In this document: positions 14,601 to 22,157 of the stretch, piece after piece
How positions within the stretch are numbered: position 1 is the first letter of the stretch
Layout: each line of letters begins with the position of its first letter
Assembly (NCBI GenBank): GCA_021851985.1
Contig: JAJZOS010000003.1
Span: 1 to 27,472 of the forward strand
Reading direction: 5' to 3'
Origin: Microcaldota archaeon
GTDB taxonomy: Archaea > Micrarchaeota > Micrarchaeia > Micrarchaeales > CABMGC01
Length of the DNA stretch: 27,472 nt
The notes under the pieces: model-generated
Database searches by the model: none
The model's input: only the letters and a program-made list of their open reading frames with translations
Told to the model about the DNA's origin: nothing
Translations under genes and position numbers: made by a program

Positions 14601-15068
14601 ATGCTCGTTGAGTTTCTGGCGATAGCTGCATTGGAATTGATTTCGATAGCTGCGATATTCGCGCTGAAGGACCTTCTGCATATCGGCATAATGCTGGCAG
14701 CCATATTCCTGTTAAACTCGCTAATGTTCCTGATATTGGGCCAGCCCCTAATGGCAATAATACAGCTTTTCATACTTATAGGGGGCATTACAACATATTT
14801 CGTGATCGGCGTCGCATCTACGAGCTATTCGAAGTTTCCGCACACGAATGCAGCAAAACTTGCAGCCGTATCAATCATATTATTTGCCGCAATCGCATAT
14901 CCTATGCATGCGTTGCAATTTTCCCAGGGATCACCGGGCACCGTTACGGGCAGCGGCATATCGAATTCCATATCTGCATATCTGCCGCTGTTTTACATAC
15001 TTGCCATAATGCTTTTCGCAGCAGCATTCGGCTCAATAATACTGTTCAAGAGGATTGGAAGACCATGA
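14601..15068 (+). CDS. nuoJ: Complex I subunit J-like membrane protein
   Basis: NuoJ links the quinone-site subunit with the antiporter-like subunits. The 155-residue protein has about five hydrophobic helices; QPLMAIIQLFILIGGITTYFVIG contains the pi-bulge-type helix region typical of the family, in which VxVxxGAxxxxxxF is the bacterial form. The helix order LISIAAIFALKDLLHIGIML is also family-like. The C-terminal end overlaps nuoK by four bases (ATGA), so translation is probably coupled. Confidence 0.88.
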   Translation: MLVEFLAIAALELISIAAIFALKDLLHIGIMLAAIFLLNSLMFLILGQPLMAIIQLFILIGGITTYFVIGVASTSYSKFPHTNAAKLAAVSIILFAAIAYPMHALQFSQGSPGTVTGSGISNSISAYLPLFYILAIMLFAAAFGSIILFKRIGRP

Positions 15069-15361
15069 TGGAATACTTCATAACCTTTGGCATTGCCCTC
15101 CTGTCGATAGGCATAGCCGGCATAGCGTCAAGCAGGCACCTTGTCATAATGCTCATGTCGATAGAGATCATACTTGTAGGCGCATCGCTTGTAGCAATTA
15201 CCTTCTTCACATATTATTCTGGCAGTGCCATAATCCCGCTTCTGTTCGCCATATGGGCCGTTGCTGCATCTGAAGTGATAATGCTCATATCGTTCTATAG
15301 GTATATGGCTAAGAGTGAATTCAGCCTGGATATAGCCAAGCTTTCGGAATTGAAGGATTGA
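15065..15361 (+). CDS. nuoK: Complex I subunit K-like membrane protein
   Basis: NuoK is a small three-helix proton-translocating subunit related to MrpC. The 98-residue protein has the three helices and the conserved membrane glutamate in LMSIEIILVGASLV (about residue 34), plus a second in the third helix at AASEVIMLISFYR (about residue 73), both typical of proton-pumping NuoK. Length is normal. It overlaps nuoJ by four bases and leads directly into nuoL. Confidence 0.94.
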   Translation: MMEYFITFGIALLSIGIAGIASSRHLVIMLMSIEIILVGASLVAITFFTYYSGSAIIPLLFAIWAVAASEVIMLISFYRYMAKSEFSLDIAKLSELKD

Positions 15362-15366
15362 TAAGC

Positions 15367-17157
15367 ATGTTACCATTATTTGTAATCGCCCCGCTGTTAT
15401 TTGGCGGATTCATATCCCTTTTCATGCGAGGCCGCTCACATATCGCCGGATGGACCGCATTTGCGTTCAGCATCGCATCACTGGCCCTTGCTGCATATGC
15501 GGTGTTATATTCATTTGGCAAAGCCTATTCGATTACATGGTTTGCAATAGGCGGGCTAACCGTGCATATATCAATGGCGATATACGCCCTCAACGCCATA
15601 CTGCTCATGCTTGTTGCGCTCATCGCCCCGCTTATAATGCTTTATTCGATAGGATACATGGATGTGCCTAGCGAACGCCCAAGATTTTTCTTTGAGATCA
15701 GCATATTCGCTGCATCGATGATGCTTTTTGCGATATCCGCCAACTTCATAGCAATGTTCATAGCGTGGGAAATGCTGGGCATAACGAGCTACCTGCTTAT
15801 AGGGTTCTGGTACCACAGGGAAAAGGCGCCTTACGCCGCCCGGAAGTCGATAACGACCATACTGATCGGCGATATGGCCATGCTGGCCGCAATGGTAATC
15901 ATATGGAACTCCTTCCATACATTCAATTTCTATTCGATAATGGCAAGCCCGTATATAAATTCAATACAGATTCCCCTGCTGCTGATATTGGCGGCAGTGT
16001 TCACTAAATCAGCGCAATTCCCTTTTCACGAATGGCTTGCCGATGCGATGGAGGGCCCTACTCCCGTATCTGCATTCCTGCATTCATCGACAATGGTAAA
16101 AGCCGGGGTTTTTCTCGTTGCGCTCCTTCTGCCTCTTTTTTATGAAGCACACCTGCTTTACGTCATACTGGCATTCGGCATAGCCACGGCATTCATAGGC
16201 GCGACAAATGCGATAGCCGAGCGCCACATTAAAAAGATACTTGCATATTCAACTATGGAAGACCTGGGAATAATGCTTGTCGCCCTGGGGCTTCACGCTC
16301 TTTTGGCAGCAATGCTTTTCTTCATAGTGCAGACGTTCTATAAGGCCCTGCTTTTCATGAGTGCAGGGTCCATAATGAAGGCTAATAACAACGCAGAGAA
16401 CATATACCTAATAAAAGGCTCTTCAAAAAACAGGCTTCTTTTCATTTCTACGCTCTTTGGGGTCGGATCAATTGCAGGCATATTCCCATTGAGCGGATTC
16501 TTCGGAAAAGTTGCAATAGACTCGGCAGCCAGCAATATTTACGTATACATATTGTTGACTGTAGTGGAATTTGCAAGCAGCATCTACATATTCAGATGGC
16601 TTTTCATACCCATGCGCGATCCGCTTACCAAAGGCATTGACGCAGAGCTGACCTCAAAATACCAGAACATACCAAAGACCATGCTGTTCGCTATCGCAGT
16701 GCTTGCATTCCTTGTTGTAGTGGGCGCGTTCGCATATGCATACCTGCCTAATCTGCCATATTCGAATGCGTTCGTCAATACTAATATGCCGTTACATATT
16801 TCATTTATTTCGGGATTAGTGGAAACAATAGCGGTGCTCCTTGGTTTATCTATAACCTATTACGCATATGTCAAGATGAACCTGAAAGGCCTGTCGTCGC
16901 ATAGGATACTTCATACCCTATTATACAACAGCATTGCAGTGAATTGGGCATATTCTATAATCGCCAGTGCAGTCTATGAACTTGGCGGACTAGTAAATTC
17001 ATTCGATTACGCACTTTACTGGTTTATGGTAATGGGTGGCGACGGCACCGTATTCATAGCAGAAAAGCTAAGGAGGGCCGTAAACGGGCAGATTAACACA
17101 TATGCGGTTGCATTCGCCGCCGGCATAATATTATTAATAATAATCATCGCTGTGTGA
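15367..17157 (+). CDS. nuoL: Complex I subunit L-like antiporter subunit
   Basis: NuoL is the distal proton-pumping subunit. The 596-residue protein has about fourteen or more helices with family motifs: the TM5 glutamate region IAWEMLGITSYLLIGFWY, the TM7-8 region KSAQFPFHEWLADAMEGPTP followed by VSAFLHSSTMVKAGVFLVA, and a later conserved AIAERHIKKILAYSTMEDLG. The C-terminal part beyond about residue 480 fits the lateral-helix tail. Length is close to bacterial NuoL (about 610). ATG 15367 is preferred to TTG 15358, which overlaps the nuoK stop; GGATTGAT lies just upstream. Confidence 0.95.
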   Translation: MLPLFVIAPLLFGGFISLFMRGRSHIAGWTAFAFSIASLALAAYAVLYSFGKAYSITWFAIGGLTVHISMAIYALNAILLMLVALIAPLIMLYSIGYMDVPSERPRFFFEISIFAASMMLFAISANFIAMFIAWEMLGITSYLLIGFWYHREKAPYAARKSITTILIGDMAMLAAMVIIWNSFHTFNFYSIMASPYINSIQIPLLLILAAVFTKSAQFPFHEWLADAMEGPTPVSAFLHSSTMVKAGVFLVALLLPLFYEAHLLYVILAFGIATAFIGATNAIAERHIKKILAYSTMEDLGIMLVALGLHALLAAMLFFIVQTFYKALLFMSAGSIMKANNNAENIYLIKGSSKNRLLFISTLFGVGSIAGIFPLSGFFGKVAIDSAASNIYVYILLTVVEFASSIYIFRWLFIPMRDPLTKGIDAELTSKYQNIPKTMLFAIAVLAFLVVVGAFAYAYLPNLPYSNAFVNTNMPLHISFISGLVETIAVLLGLSITYYAYVKMNLKGLSSHRILHTLLYNSIAVNWAYSIIASAVYELGGLVNSFDYALYWFMVMGGDGTVFIAEKLRRAVNGQINTYAVAFAAGIILLIIIIAV

Positions 17158-17161
17158 AAAT

Positions 17162-18571
17162 ATGATCCAAATATTGTTTATATCGCTCATTACAATTGCA
17201 ATAGCAATAGCTGCAAATATTATTTTCGGAAGGAGATACTCGCAGCATATATCAATAGCTGCAGTGCTGCTGGTACTCACATACATGTCGTATTCGATAA
17301 GCGCATTTACATCAGGTAATCTTGCGGTATCGGAAAGCCTACCGTACATAAGCTCATTGGGCATCTCGCTGCATTTCATACTCAGCCCGATATCGCTCAT
17401 GCTCATAGTCATGTCATTGATAGTCACGCTTGCCGCAATCGTGTGGCAGGGCTCCAGAGGCGCAAATACTCGTTCCATAAATTCGTTGCTGTTGCTTTTC
17501 CTGCTTTCGGCAATAGGCCTGTTCGCGTCTGCCAATCTGTTCCTGTTTTATATCTTCTGGGATGTGGGGGTCATATCTGTATTCTTCATCATACGATCGT
17601 TCGGAAGCGCATCAAGGGATGTTGCAGCGAAGAATTTCCTGATATACTCCATATTTGCTAGCGCGCTGCTGCTCTTTGCGATAATGCTGATATACTTTTA
17701 TACCCCTATAGGGTCATTCAACATAAGCTACATAACAGCACATTCATCAGAAATACCTACTGCTATCCAGGAATCGATATTCATGCTCATGTTCATAGCA
17801 TTCGCCATAAAGATGCCAATATTTCCATTTCACTCCTGGATGCCGAACGCGTATTCCGATGCGCCTACTTCAGGTTCAGTGGTGATTGCGGGAGTGCTCT
17901 CAAAATTCGGAGCGTATGGCATGCTCGTATTATTCTATCTGCTTCCTGTTGCAGAAACGCTTAAAGCATATGTATACGCTATAGCTGTCATATCCGTATT
18001 TTACTCTGCCTTTGCAGCAATGAGGCAGAACGATTTGAAGAAAATGGCCGGGTATACAAGCATGATTGAAAGCGGCATAATATTGGCAGGCATAACTGCT
18101 ATGAATTACCTAGGGGAATACGGGTCCGCATATATGATGCTTGCGCATGGATTTACAATTGCATTGATGTTCATAGCGATAGGCTCGTTTGAGTTCGCAT
18201 ACGGCACCAGGAGCATAAGCATACTAAAGGGCGCGGTATCGTCGGCCAAATCCGCGTCCTATTCGTTTATATTCTCAATATTCAGCTCCACAGGCATGCC
18301 ATTGACTGCTGGATTCATAGCAGAGCTAATGATATTCATAGGCACTGTTGGCGCTTTCGGATTATACGGAATCGTACCGCTGATAGGCATAATACTTCTT
18401 GGCGCATATATGTATCTGGCCGCAAGCAGGTCTATAATGTCAACAAAGGAAAAACTCCCAGATGTCGGGATTATAAACAAATCGCAGAGAGCTGCAATGG
18501 CGATAGCAATCGCAGCCGTATTGTTCTTCGGCATATTTCCATTCATATTTCTTAATATGGTAAAAATTTAG
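17162..18571 (+). CDS. nuoM: Complex I subunit M-like antiporter subunit
   Basis: NuoM is the middle antiporter-like subunit. The 469-residue protein has the expected glutamate in FYIFWDVGVISVFFIIRSFG (here replaced by Asp: the usual motif is FWExxLIPxY, and this protein has FWDVGVISV), and the PFHSWMPNAYSDAPTSGSV block with IAGVLSKFGAYGML, the strong NuoM signature containing the key lysine. RQNDLKKMAGYTSMIESG carries the second conserved basic region. It starts four bases after nuoL, with GTGTGAAAAT upstream. The Glu-to-Asp change in helix 5 is conservative. Confidence 0.94.
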   Translation: MIQILFISLITIAIAIAANIIFGRRYSQHISIAAVLLVLTYMSYSISAFTSGNLAVSESLPYISSLGISLHFILSPISLMLIVMSLIVTLAAIVWQGSRGANTRSINSLLLLFLLSAIGLFASANLFLFYIFWDVGVISVFFIIRSFGSASRDVAAKNFLIYSIFASALLLFAIMLIYFYTPIGSFNISYITAHSSEIPTAIQESIFMLMFIAFAIKMPIFPFHSWMPNAYSDAPTSGSVVIAGVLSKFGAYGMLVLFYLLPVAETLKAYVYAIAVISVFYSAFAAMRQNDLKKMAGYTSMIESGIILAGITAMNYLGEYGSAYMMLAHGFTIALMFIAIGSFEFAYGTRSISILKGAVSSAKSASYSFIFSIFSSTGMPLTAGFIAELMIFIGTVGAFGLYGIVPLIGIILLGAYMYLAASRSIMSTKEKLPDVGIINKSQRAAMAIAIAAVLFFGIFPFIFLNMVKI

Positions 18572-18579
18572 GTATTTAA

Positions 18580-19983
18580 ATGGCACCAATAGAATATTTC
18601 GGATATGCGCTTTTCGCGCTGCTGGCACTGTTGGCGCTTGCGGCTATGTCTGCACCATTCCACAGGCGTAAAAAGGTGTCATTCGTTTTAGGGGCAGCAA
18701 TACTTGCAGCCATAACCTTGACGGCATCATACCTATTTGCCTCTGGATCAAGCTTCTACCTGCTAAATATATTCAGGATATATCCGTTTTCAATGCTGTT
18801 TGTTGGCGTATTTTCAATATCGCTGCTATTGGTGATGGCCCTTTCATATGATGCACCCGGAAGTTTTGATTCTTTCTTCATGATGTTTGGGTTTGCTGCC
18901 TTGGGCATAATTATGGTGCCTATGGCGTCGTCATTAATAGGGCTTTTGCTGTCGCTGGAATTGGCATCGATACCGACTGTATTCATGATAGCGATAAACG
19001 GCAAGAAATTCATAGAGTCATCAGTCAAGCTACTCATAATGTCCGGCATTGCAATATCTATATTGGTATTTGGAATGGCGCTAATATTTCCGTACGACGC
19101 TCAGTTGTCATTGGTGCAGATAGGCAGCGCATCTGGGCTGATAAAAGGCAGCTACCTCGCCCTTCTGGCACTAGTGCTTTTCATAGGCGGCCTATCGATA
19201 GAAGCAGCACTATCTCCGTTCAATCTGTGGGTTCCTGACGTGTACTCTGGCGCCCCTACGAATATGTCTGCTATGCTTTCCGGCATAAACAAGAAGGTAG
19301 CGTTGGTTGCGATTATGGAGATATCGTTTGCCATGTTTGCAGCATACAGCAGCACATACGTAACCATTTTCATGATCCTGTCAATATTTACTATGTTCTT
19401 CGGCAACCTCGCTGCGATGGTGCAAAAAAGCGTCAAGCGCCTTTTAGCATATTCATCCATATCTCAGGCCGGCTACATACTAGTAGGGTTCGCAGCAGCG
19501 TCGCAATATGGTTTGGAAGCCAGCATATTCCAGATGATCACGCACTCCTTCATGATCATAGGCGCGTTCGCCGTAATAATGTTCTTGGAAAGCCAAGGCA
19601 TAAAAACCATAGAAGAATACCGCGGGATGAGTTCAAGGAACAGGTATCTGCCAATTGCGTTATCGCTTCTATTGCTCTCCATGGCGGGGGTACCTCCTCT
19701 GATGGGCTTTGACGGCAAATTCCTGCTTTTCACAAGTGCCATAAAATCAGATCTGTTGGCTCTGGCATTTATAGGCATCCTCAACAGCTTCTTGTCTATC
19801 TATTATTACAGCAAGGTCATCATTGCAATGTACCAACCAAAGAAGGAAGAAAGGATAATGGCCCCAAGAGCAATAATTGCAGTGATTTCCATAGCGTTGT
19901 TCGTGATAATAGTGTTTGGCATCTACCCACAGCCCGTAATGACAATAGCTGGAAAGGCAGCATCTGCGCTACTTGGCATATGA
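18580..19983 (+). CDS. nuoN: Complex I subunit N-like antiporter subunit
   Basis: NuoN is the antiporter-like subunit next to NuoK. The 467-residue protein has the membrane glutamate in LLLSLELASIPTVFMIAING, the block LSPFNLWVPDVYSGAPTNMS followed by AMLSGINKKVAL (containing the central lysine), and KSVKRLLAYSSISQAGYILV further on. AGVPPLMGFDGKFLLF is the usual late motif. It closes the cluster H-I-J-K-L-M-N; there is no subunit gene downstream. The ATG follows AGGTATTTAA nine bases after nuoM. Confidence 0.95.
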   Translation: MAPIEYFGYALFALLALLALAAMSAPFHRRKKVSFVLGAAILAAITLTASYLFASGSSFYLLNIFRIYPFSMLFVGVFSISLLLVMALSYDAPGSFDSFFMMFGFAALGIIMVPMASSLIGLLLSLELASIPTVFMIAINGKKFIESSVKLLIMSGIAISILVFGMALIFPYDAQLSLVQIGSASGLIKGSYLALLALVLFIGGLSIEAALSPFNLWVPDVYSGAPTNMSAMLSGINKKVALVAIMEISFAMFAAYSSTYVTIFMILSIFTMFFGNLAAMVQKSVKRLLAYSSISQAGYILVGFAAASQYGLEASIFQMITHSFMIIGAFAVIMFLESQGIKTIEEYRGMSSRNRYLPIALSLLLLSMAGVPPLMGFDGKFLLFTSAIKSDLLALAFIGILNSFLSIYYYSKVIIAMYQPKKEERIMAPRAIIAVISIALFVIIVFGIYPQPVMTIAGKAASALLGI

Positions 19984-20019
19984 CAAAACATATTAATAAT
20001 ATAAAATCCGGATCATACT

Positions 20020-20023
20020 GGTG
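20020..20023 (+). promoter_or_regulatory. GGTG ribosome site of the gene at 20029
   Basis: GGTG with spacer AGCAA precedes the ATG by five bases. TATA-like ATATTAATA at 19990-19998 would start transcription close to this site. Confidence 0.5.
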
Positions 20024-20028
20024 AGCAA

Positions 20029-20577
20029 ATGCAAAGCTCTATAAATCACAGCAAGAACGCAAAAGAACAGGTTAATGATTGGGAAATTAAAAGATATGAG
20101 ACTACGGATAGGGAGATAAAGGAACTGCTCAAACGCGTGTTTGCTGCAGAAGACAAACTGATAGAATGCAATTCGTTTCTTAAAAGGCTAACGTCATTAA
20201 GAGGCTCTTCAAAGCTGAAGAATGAAGCAGCCAAATTAGAGCTGTCAAAGGCTATGGTGTGCGCGCTTGAAGAATTGAGGAAGACGGAAAACGGCCCATT
20301 GGAGTACATCAGGGAAAGCACCATGGATCTTTATGGTGTATACCGCATCGTGCAAATACTGCCAATATATCACAAGGATATGCCAGCACAGGTCTATTCG
20401 CTCAAGAAAAATTCAATGCAGTTATTTCAATACTCTACTGAAAGCAGCTACAATCAATTGCAAAATGCGTATATGAATATTTATACTGATATCCCTGCCA
20501 CAGATTACAATAAGATGAAGTGCAATGAAATCATAGACGATATGATAAAGCATCTAAAATTTGCATACGCTATCTAA
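20029..20577 (+). CDS. Hypothetical helical protein, 182 residues
   Basis: I do not recognise a family. The protein is soluble, strongly helical and charged, with a probable coiled-coil from about residue 15 to 90 (TTDREIKELLKRVFAAEDKL; LKNEAAKLELSKAMVCALEE), and a more aromatic second half (YRIVQILPIYHKDMPAQVYS; SSYNQLQNAYMNIYTDIP). There is no signal peptide or membrane helix. It has its own promoter and does not continue the nuo operon in style. Its stop overlaps the stop of the opposite-strand flavoprotein gene by four bases. Confidence 0.72.
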   Translation: MQSSINHSKNAKEQVNDWEIKRYETTDREIKELLKRVFAAEDKLIECNSFLKRLTSLRGSSKLKNEAAKLELSKAMVCALEELRKTENGPLEYIRESTMDLYGVYRIVQILPIYHKDMPAQVYSLKKNSMQLFQYSTESSYNQLQNAYMNIYTDIPATDYNKMKCNEIIDDMIKHLKFAYAI

Positions 20578-21686
20578 TCTGACAGTCCCCTCAAAAAGAA
20601 TCTTTTTATCATAACCTTCGGGCTATCCATATCGCCATATTTGCTGAAGAAATTTTCTGCCCCGAGAAGCTTTGCAGTCTTCATGAGCAGTTCGAGCCCT
20701 AGCGCTCCTCTTCCAGAATAATATCTGTGTAAAATTGAGTGGAGTTTAAGGTCAAGCCCATATCTCTTCCTCCATTCTTTCTCGTATGCCGATAGCGGAA
20801 CATTGCTGTTTATGTTGCGTATTATTATTTCAGAAGCAGTTTTAGCGCATGATGCGCCGAATATTATCCCTCCGCCTGTGGTTGCTTTTATCTGTCCTGC
20901 TGCATCACCTACTAACAATACGTTTCCATTTACGGTTTTCTTTCTTGCGGCCAATGGGATCAGGCTTGCATGCGCTCCATCCTGCACCGCGCCGTCTATT
21001 GCGCGCTCTATCGAGCTATTCTTTACCAATTTTTCAAATGCGCTCCTGCTGTTGCTTTTAGAGCTATCGCTGGTGCCTACCCCTATCTCGAGTTTAGAGT
21101 CAGAATATGGCGCCATCCATCCGAAGAACCTGTTAGAAATACTGTTTGAAAAAAAGAGGTCCACTACGTGTTTATCCTCAATTTTGGCCTTGCTGTACTC
21201 TGCTTTATATGTCAATACATATTCATTTATTTTAGGAAATCCGAATGCCTTAGCAACGCTGGAAACTGCCCCGTCTGCTCCGACCACTATGGAATCGGGA
21301 TCCTTGGCGATCTCTTTTATATCCTTTTCGTACAGCCTTCGTCCAAGCACCACATCCGCGCCAAACGATAATGCGTCTTTGTAAAGCGTCTCAACAAACA
21401 TGCCGCGGTCCAAAACATATGCCTGCACTGATTTCGATTTCACATTCAATTCAGCCCTATTGGCGTGCAGCCGCGCGCCATACAGGCTGTTTACAATAGA
21501 GTCTTTGTAATTTATCCGAAGCCTTTCAAGTCCGTTCTTGGAGAGTATGCCTGATGCCCTCTCCGCTCCATCCGATACGCGCTTTTTGCCATCATATACC
21601 GTAACATATATGCCCTTTTTTGCAAGTGCAATGGCCAGCGTTAAACCTATGACTCCTGCTCCGATTATTGCAACATTTCTAGCCAT
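20574..21686 (-). CDS. Geranylgeranyl reductase family FAD-dependent protein
   Basis: Members of this family use FAD to reduce the isoprenoid chains of archaeal lipids (digeranylgeranylglycerophospholipid reductase) or quinone tails. The 370-residue protein begins with the nucleotide-binding VAIIGAGVIGLTLAIALAKK (GxGxxG, residues 5-24) ending in an acidic residue near Tyr-Asp, then a GAERASG segment, the VGADGAVSSVAK motif near residue 138-150, FFGWMAPYSDSKLEIGVG (family motif for the substrate pocket), and the flavin-binding VLLVGDAAGQIKATTGGG (about residues 257-274) with the following GIIFG. Length is usual. ATG 21686 is the first codon after the divergent promoter. Which substrate is reduced cannot be told. 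Confidence 0.88.
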   Translation of the reverse strand: MARNVAIIGAGVIGLTLAIALAKKGIYVTVYDGKKRVSDGAERASGILSKNGLERLRINYKDSIVNSLYGARLHANRAELNVKSKSVQAYVLDRGMFVETLYKDALSFGADVVLGRRLYEKDIKEIAKDPDSIVVGADGAVSSVAKAFGFPKINEYVLTYKAEYSKAKIEDKHVVDLFFSNSISNRFFGWMAPYSDSKLEIGVGTSDSSKSNSRSAFEKLVKNSSIERAIDGAVQDGAHASLIPLAARKKTVNGNVLLVGDAAGQIKATTGGGIIFGASCAKTASEIIIRNINSNVPLSAYEKEWRKRYGLDLKLHSILHRYYSGRGALGLELLMKTAKLLGAENFFSKYGDMDSPKVMIKRFFLRGLSD

Positions 21687-21700
21687 ATGAAAAAAGCCCC

Positions 21701-21721
21701 TATAAATACTATATATTTATA
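21701..21721. promoter_or_regulatory. Divergent promoter between the reductase and TBP genes
   Basis: TATAAATA followed by CTATATATTTATA gives overlapping TATA elements for both strands. For the minus gene the ATATATAAATAT part centred near 21715 gives a start near 21689, almost leaderless. For the plus gene the same part gives a start near 21741, just before the GGTG site of the TBP gene. Confidence 0.5.
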
Positions 21722-21748
21722 TTTTTGTTTTTAAACTTATCTATAGAT

Positions 21749-21752
21749 GGTG
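21749..21752 (+). promoter_or_regulatory. GGTG ribosome site deciding the TBP start
   Basis: GGTG with spacer GTTAT leads to the in-frame ACG at 21758, the same five-base spacing as ordinary genes in this window. No ATG, GTG or TTG lies in frame near it. Confidence 0.4.
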
Positions 21753-21757
21753 GTTAT

Positions 21758-22153
21758 ACGGCTTCAAAAAAAACTGGCAACACAAAAATAGAAAAAAACG
21801 CATTGCAACCTAGTTCTGCTGGCAACATAGAGTTTCCAAAGATAAAAATACAGAATATAGTTGTGAGTGCAGACCTTCACGCTGTAATAGACCTATATGC
21901 GCTTTCGAAGGAAGTGAAAGCCGTAGACTATGAACCAGAGCAGTTTCCCGGCGCTATATTCAGAATTGCTGAACCTAAAGCAGTTATAATATTATTCAAG
22001 AATGGAAAGATGATATGCACCGGAGCCAACACTGAAGTAAATATAAGAAAGGTACTGGCATACGCGGCAGGAATAATGTCAAAGTATGTGATATCGCTAA
22101 ATGCTCCTGCCTCCGAAGGCAAGCCGCAAAGGCCGTCAAAGCAGGTCAAATGA
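21758..22153 (+). CDS. tbp: Single-repeat TATA-binding protein (half-length TBP), predicted ACG start
   Basis: TBP binds the TATA box and recruits TFB and RNA polymerase. A normal archaeal TBP has two similar repeats of about 85 residues in one chain; this product has one. The repeat (about residues 30-115) shows KIKIQNIVVSADL, then YEPEQFPGAIFRIAEPKAV and ILFKNGKMICTGANTEVN, with the DNA-contacting Asn and the intercalating Phe residues in place. It resembles the first repeat (CTGA rather than ITGA). A basic tail (ASKKTGNTKIEKN) precedes it and SEGKPQRPSKQ follows. No second repeat occurs in any frame before the next gene. The start is uncertain: ACG 21758 (131 residues), TTG 21725 (142) or TTG 21803. 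It might work as a homodimer or partner a second TBP. Confidence 0.82.
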   Translation, partial: TASKKTGNTKIEKNALQPSSAGNIEFPKIKIQNIVVSADLHAVIDLYALSKEVKAVDYEPEQFPGAIFRIAEPKAVIILFKNGKMICTGANTEVNIRKVLAYAAGIMSKYVISLNAPASEGKPQRPSKQVK

Positions 22154-22157
22154 GAAA

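Noticed and set aside
13176..19983. Mrp-type sodium/proton antiporter instead of complex I
   Set aside because: NuoH with both quinone-loop motifs and the two-cluster NuoI are present, which Mrp lacks.
21747..21790. ATG at 21747 with an A8 run that could join the TBP frame by a -1 slip
   Set aside because: The ATG lies inside the GATGGTGG ribosome site itself and would need a programmed slip; the GGTG-N5-ACG reading is simpler. Raw reads over the A8 run would settle it.
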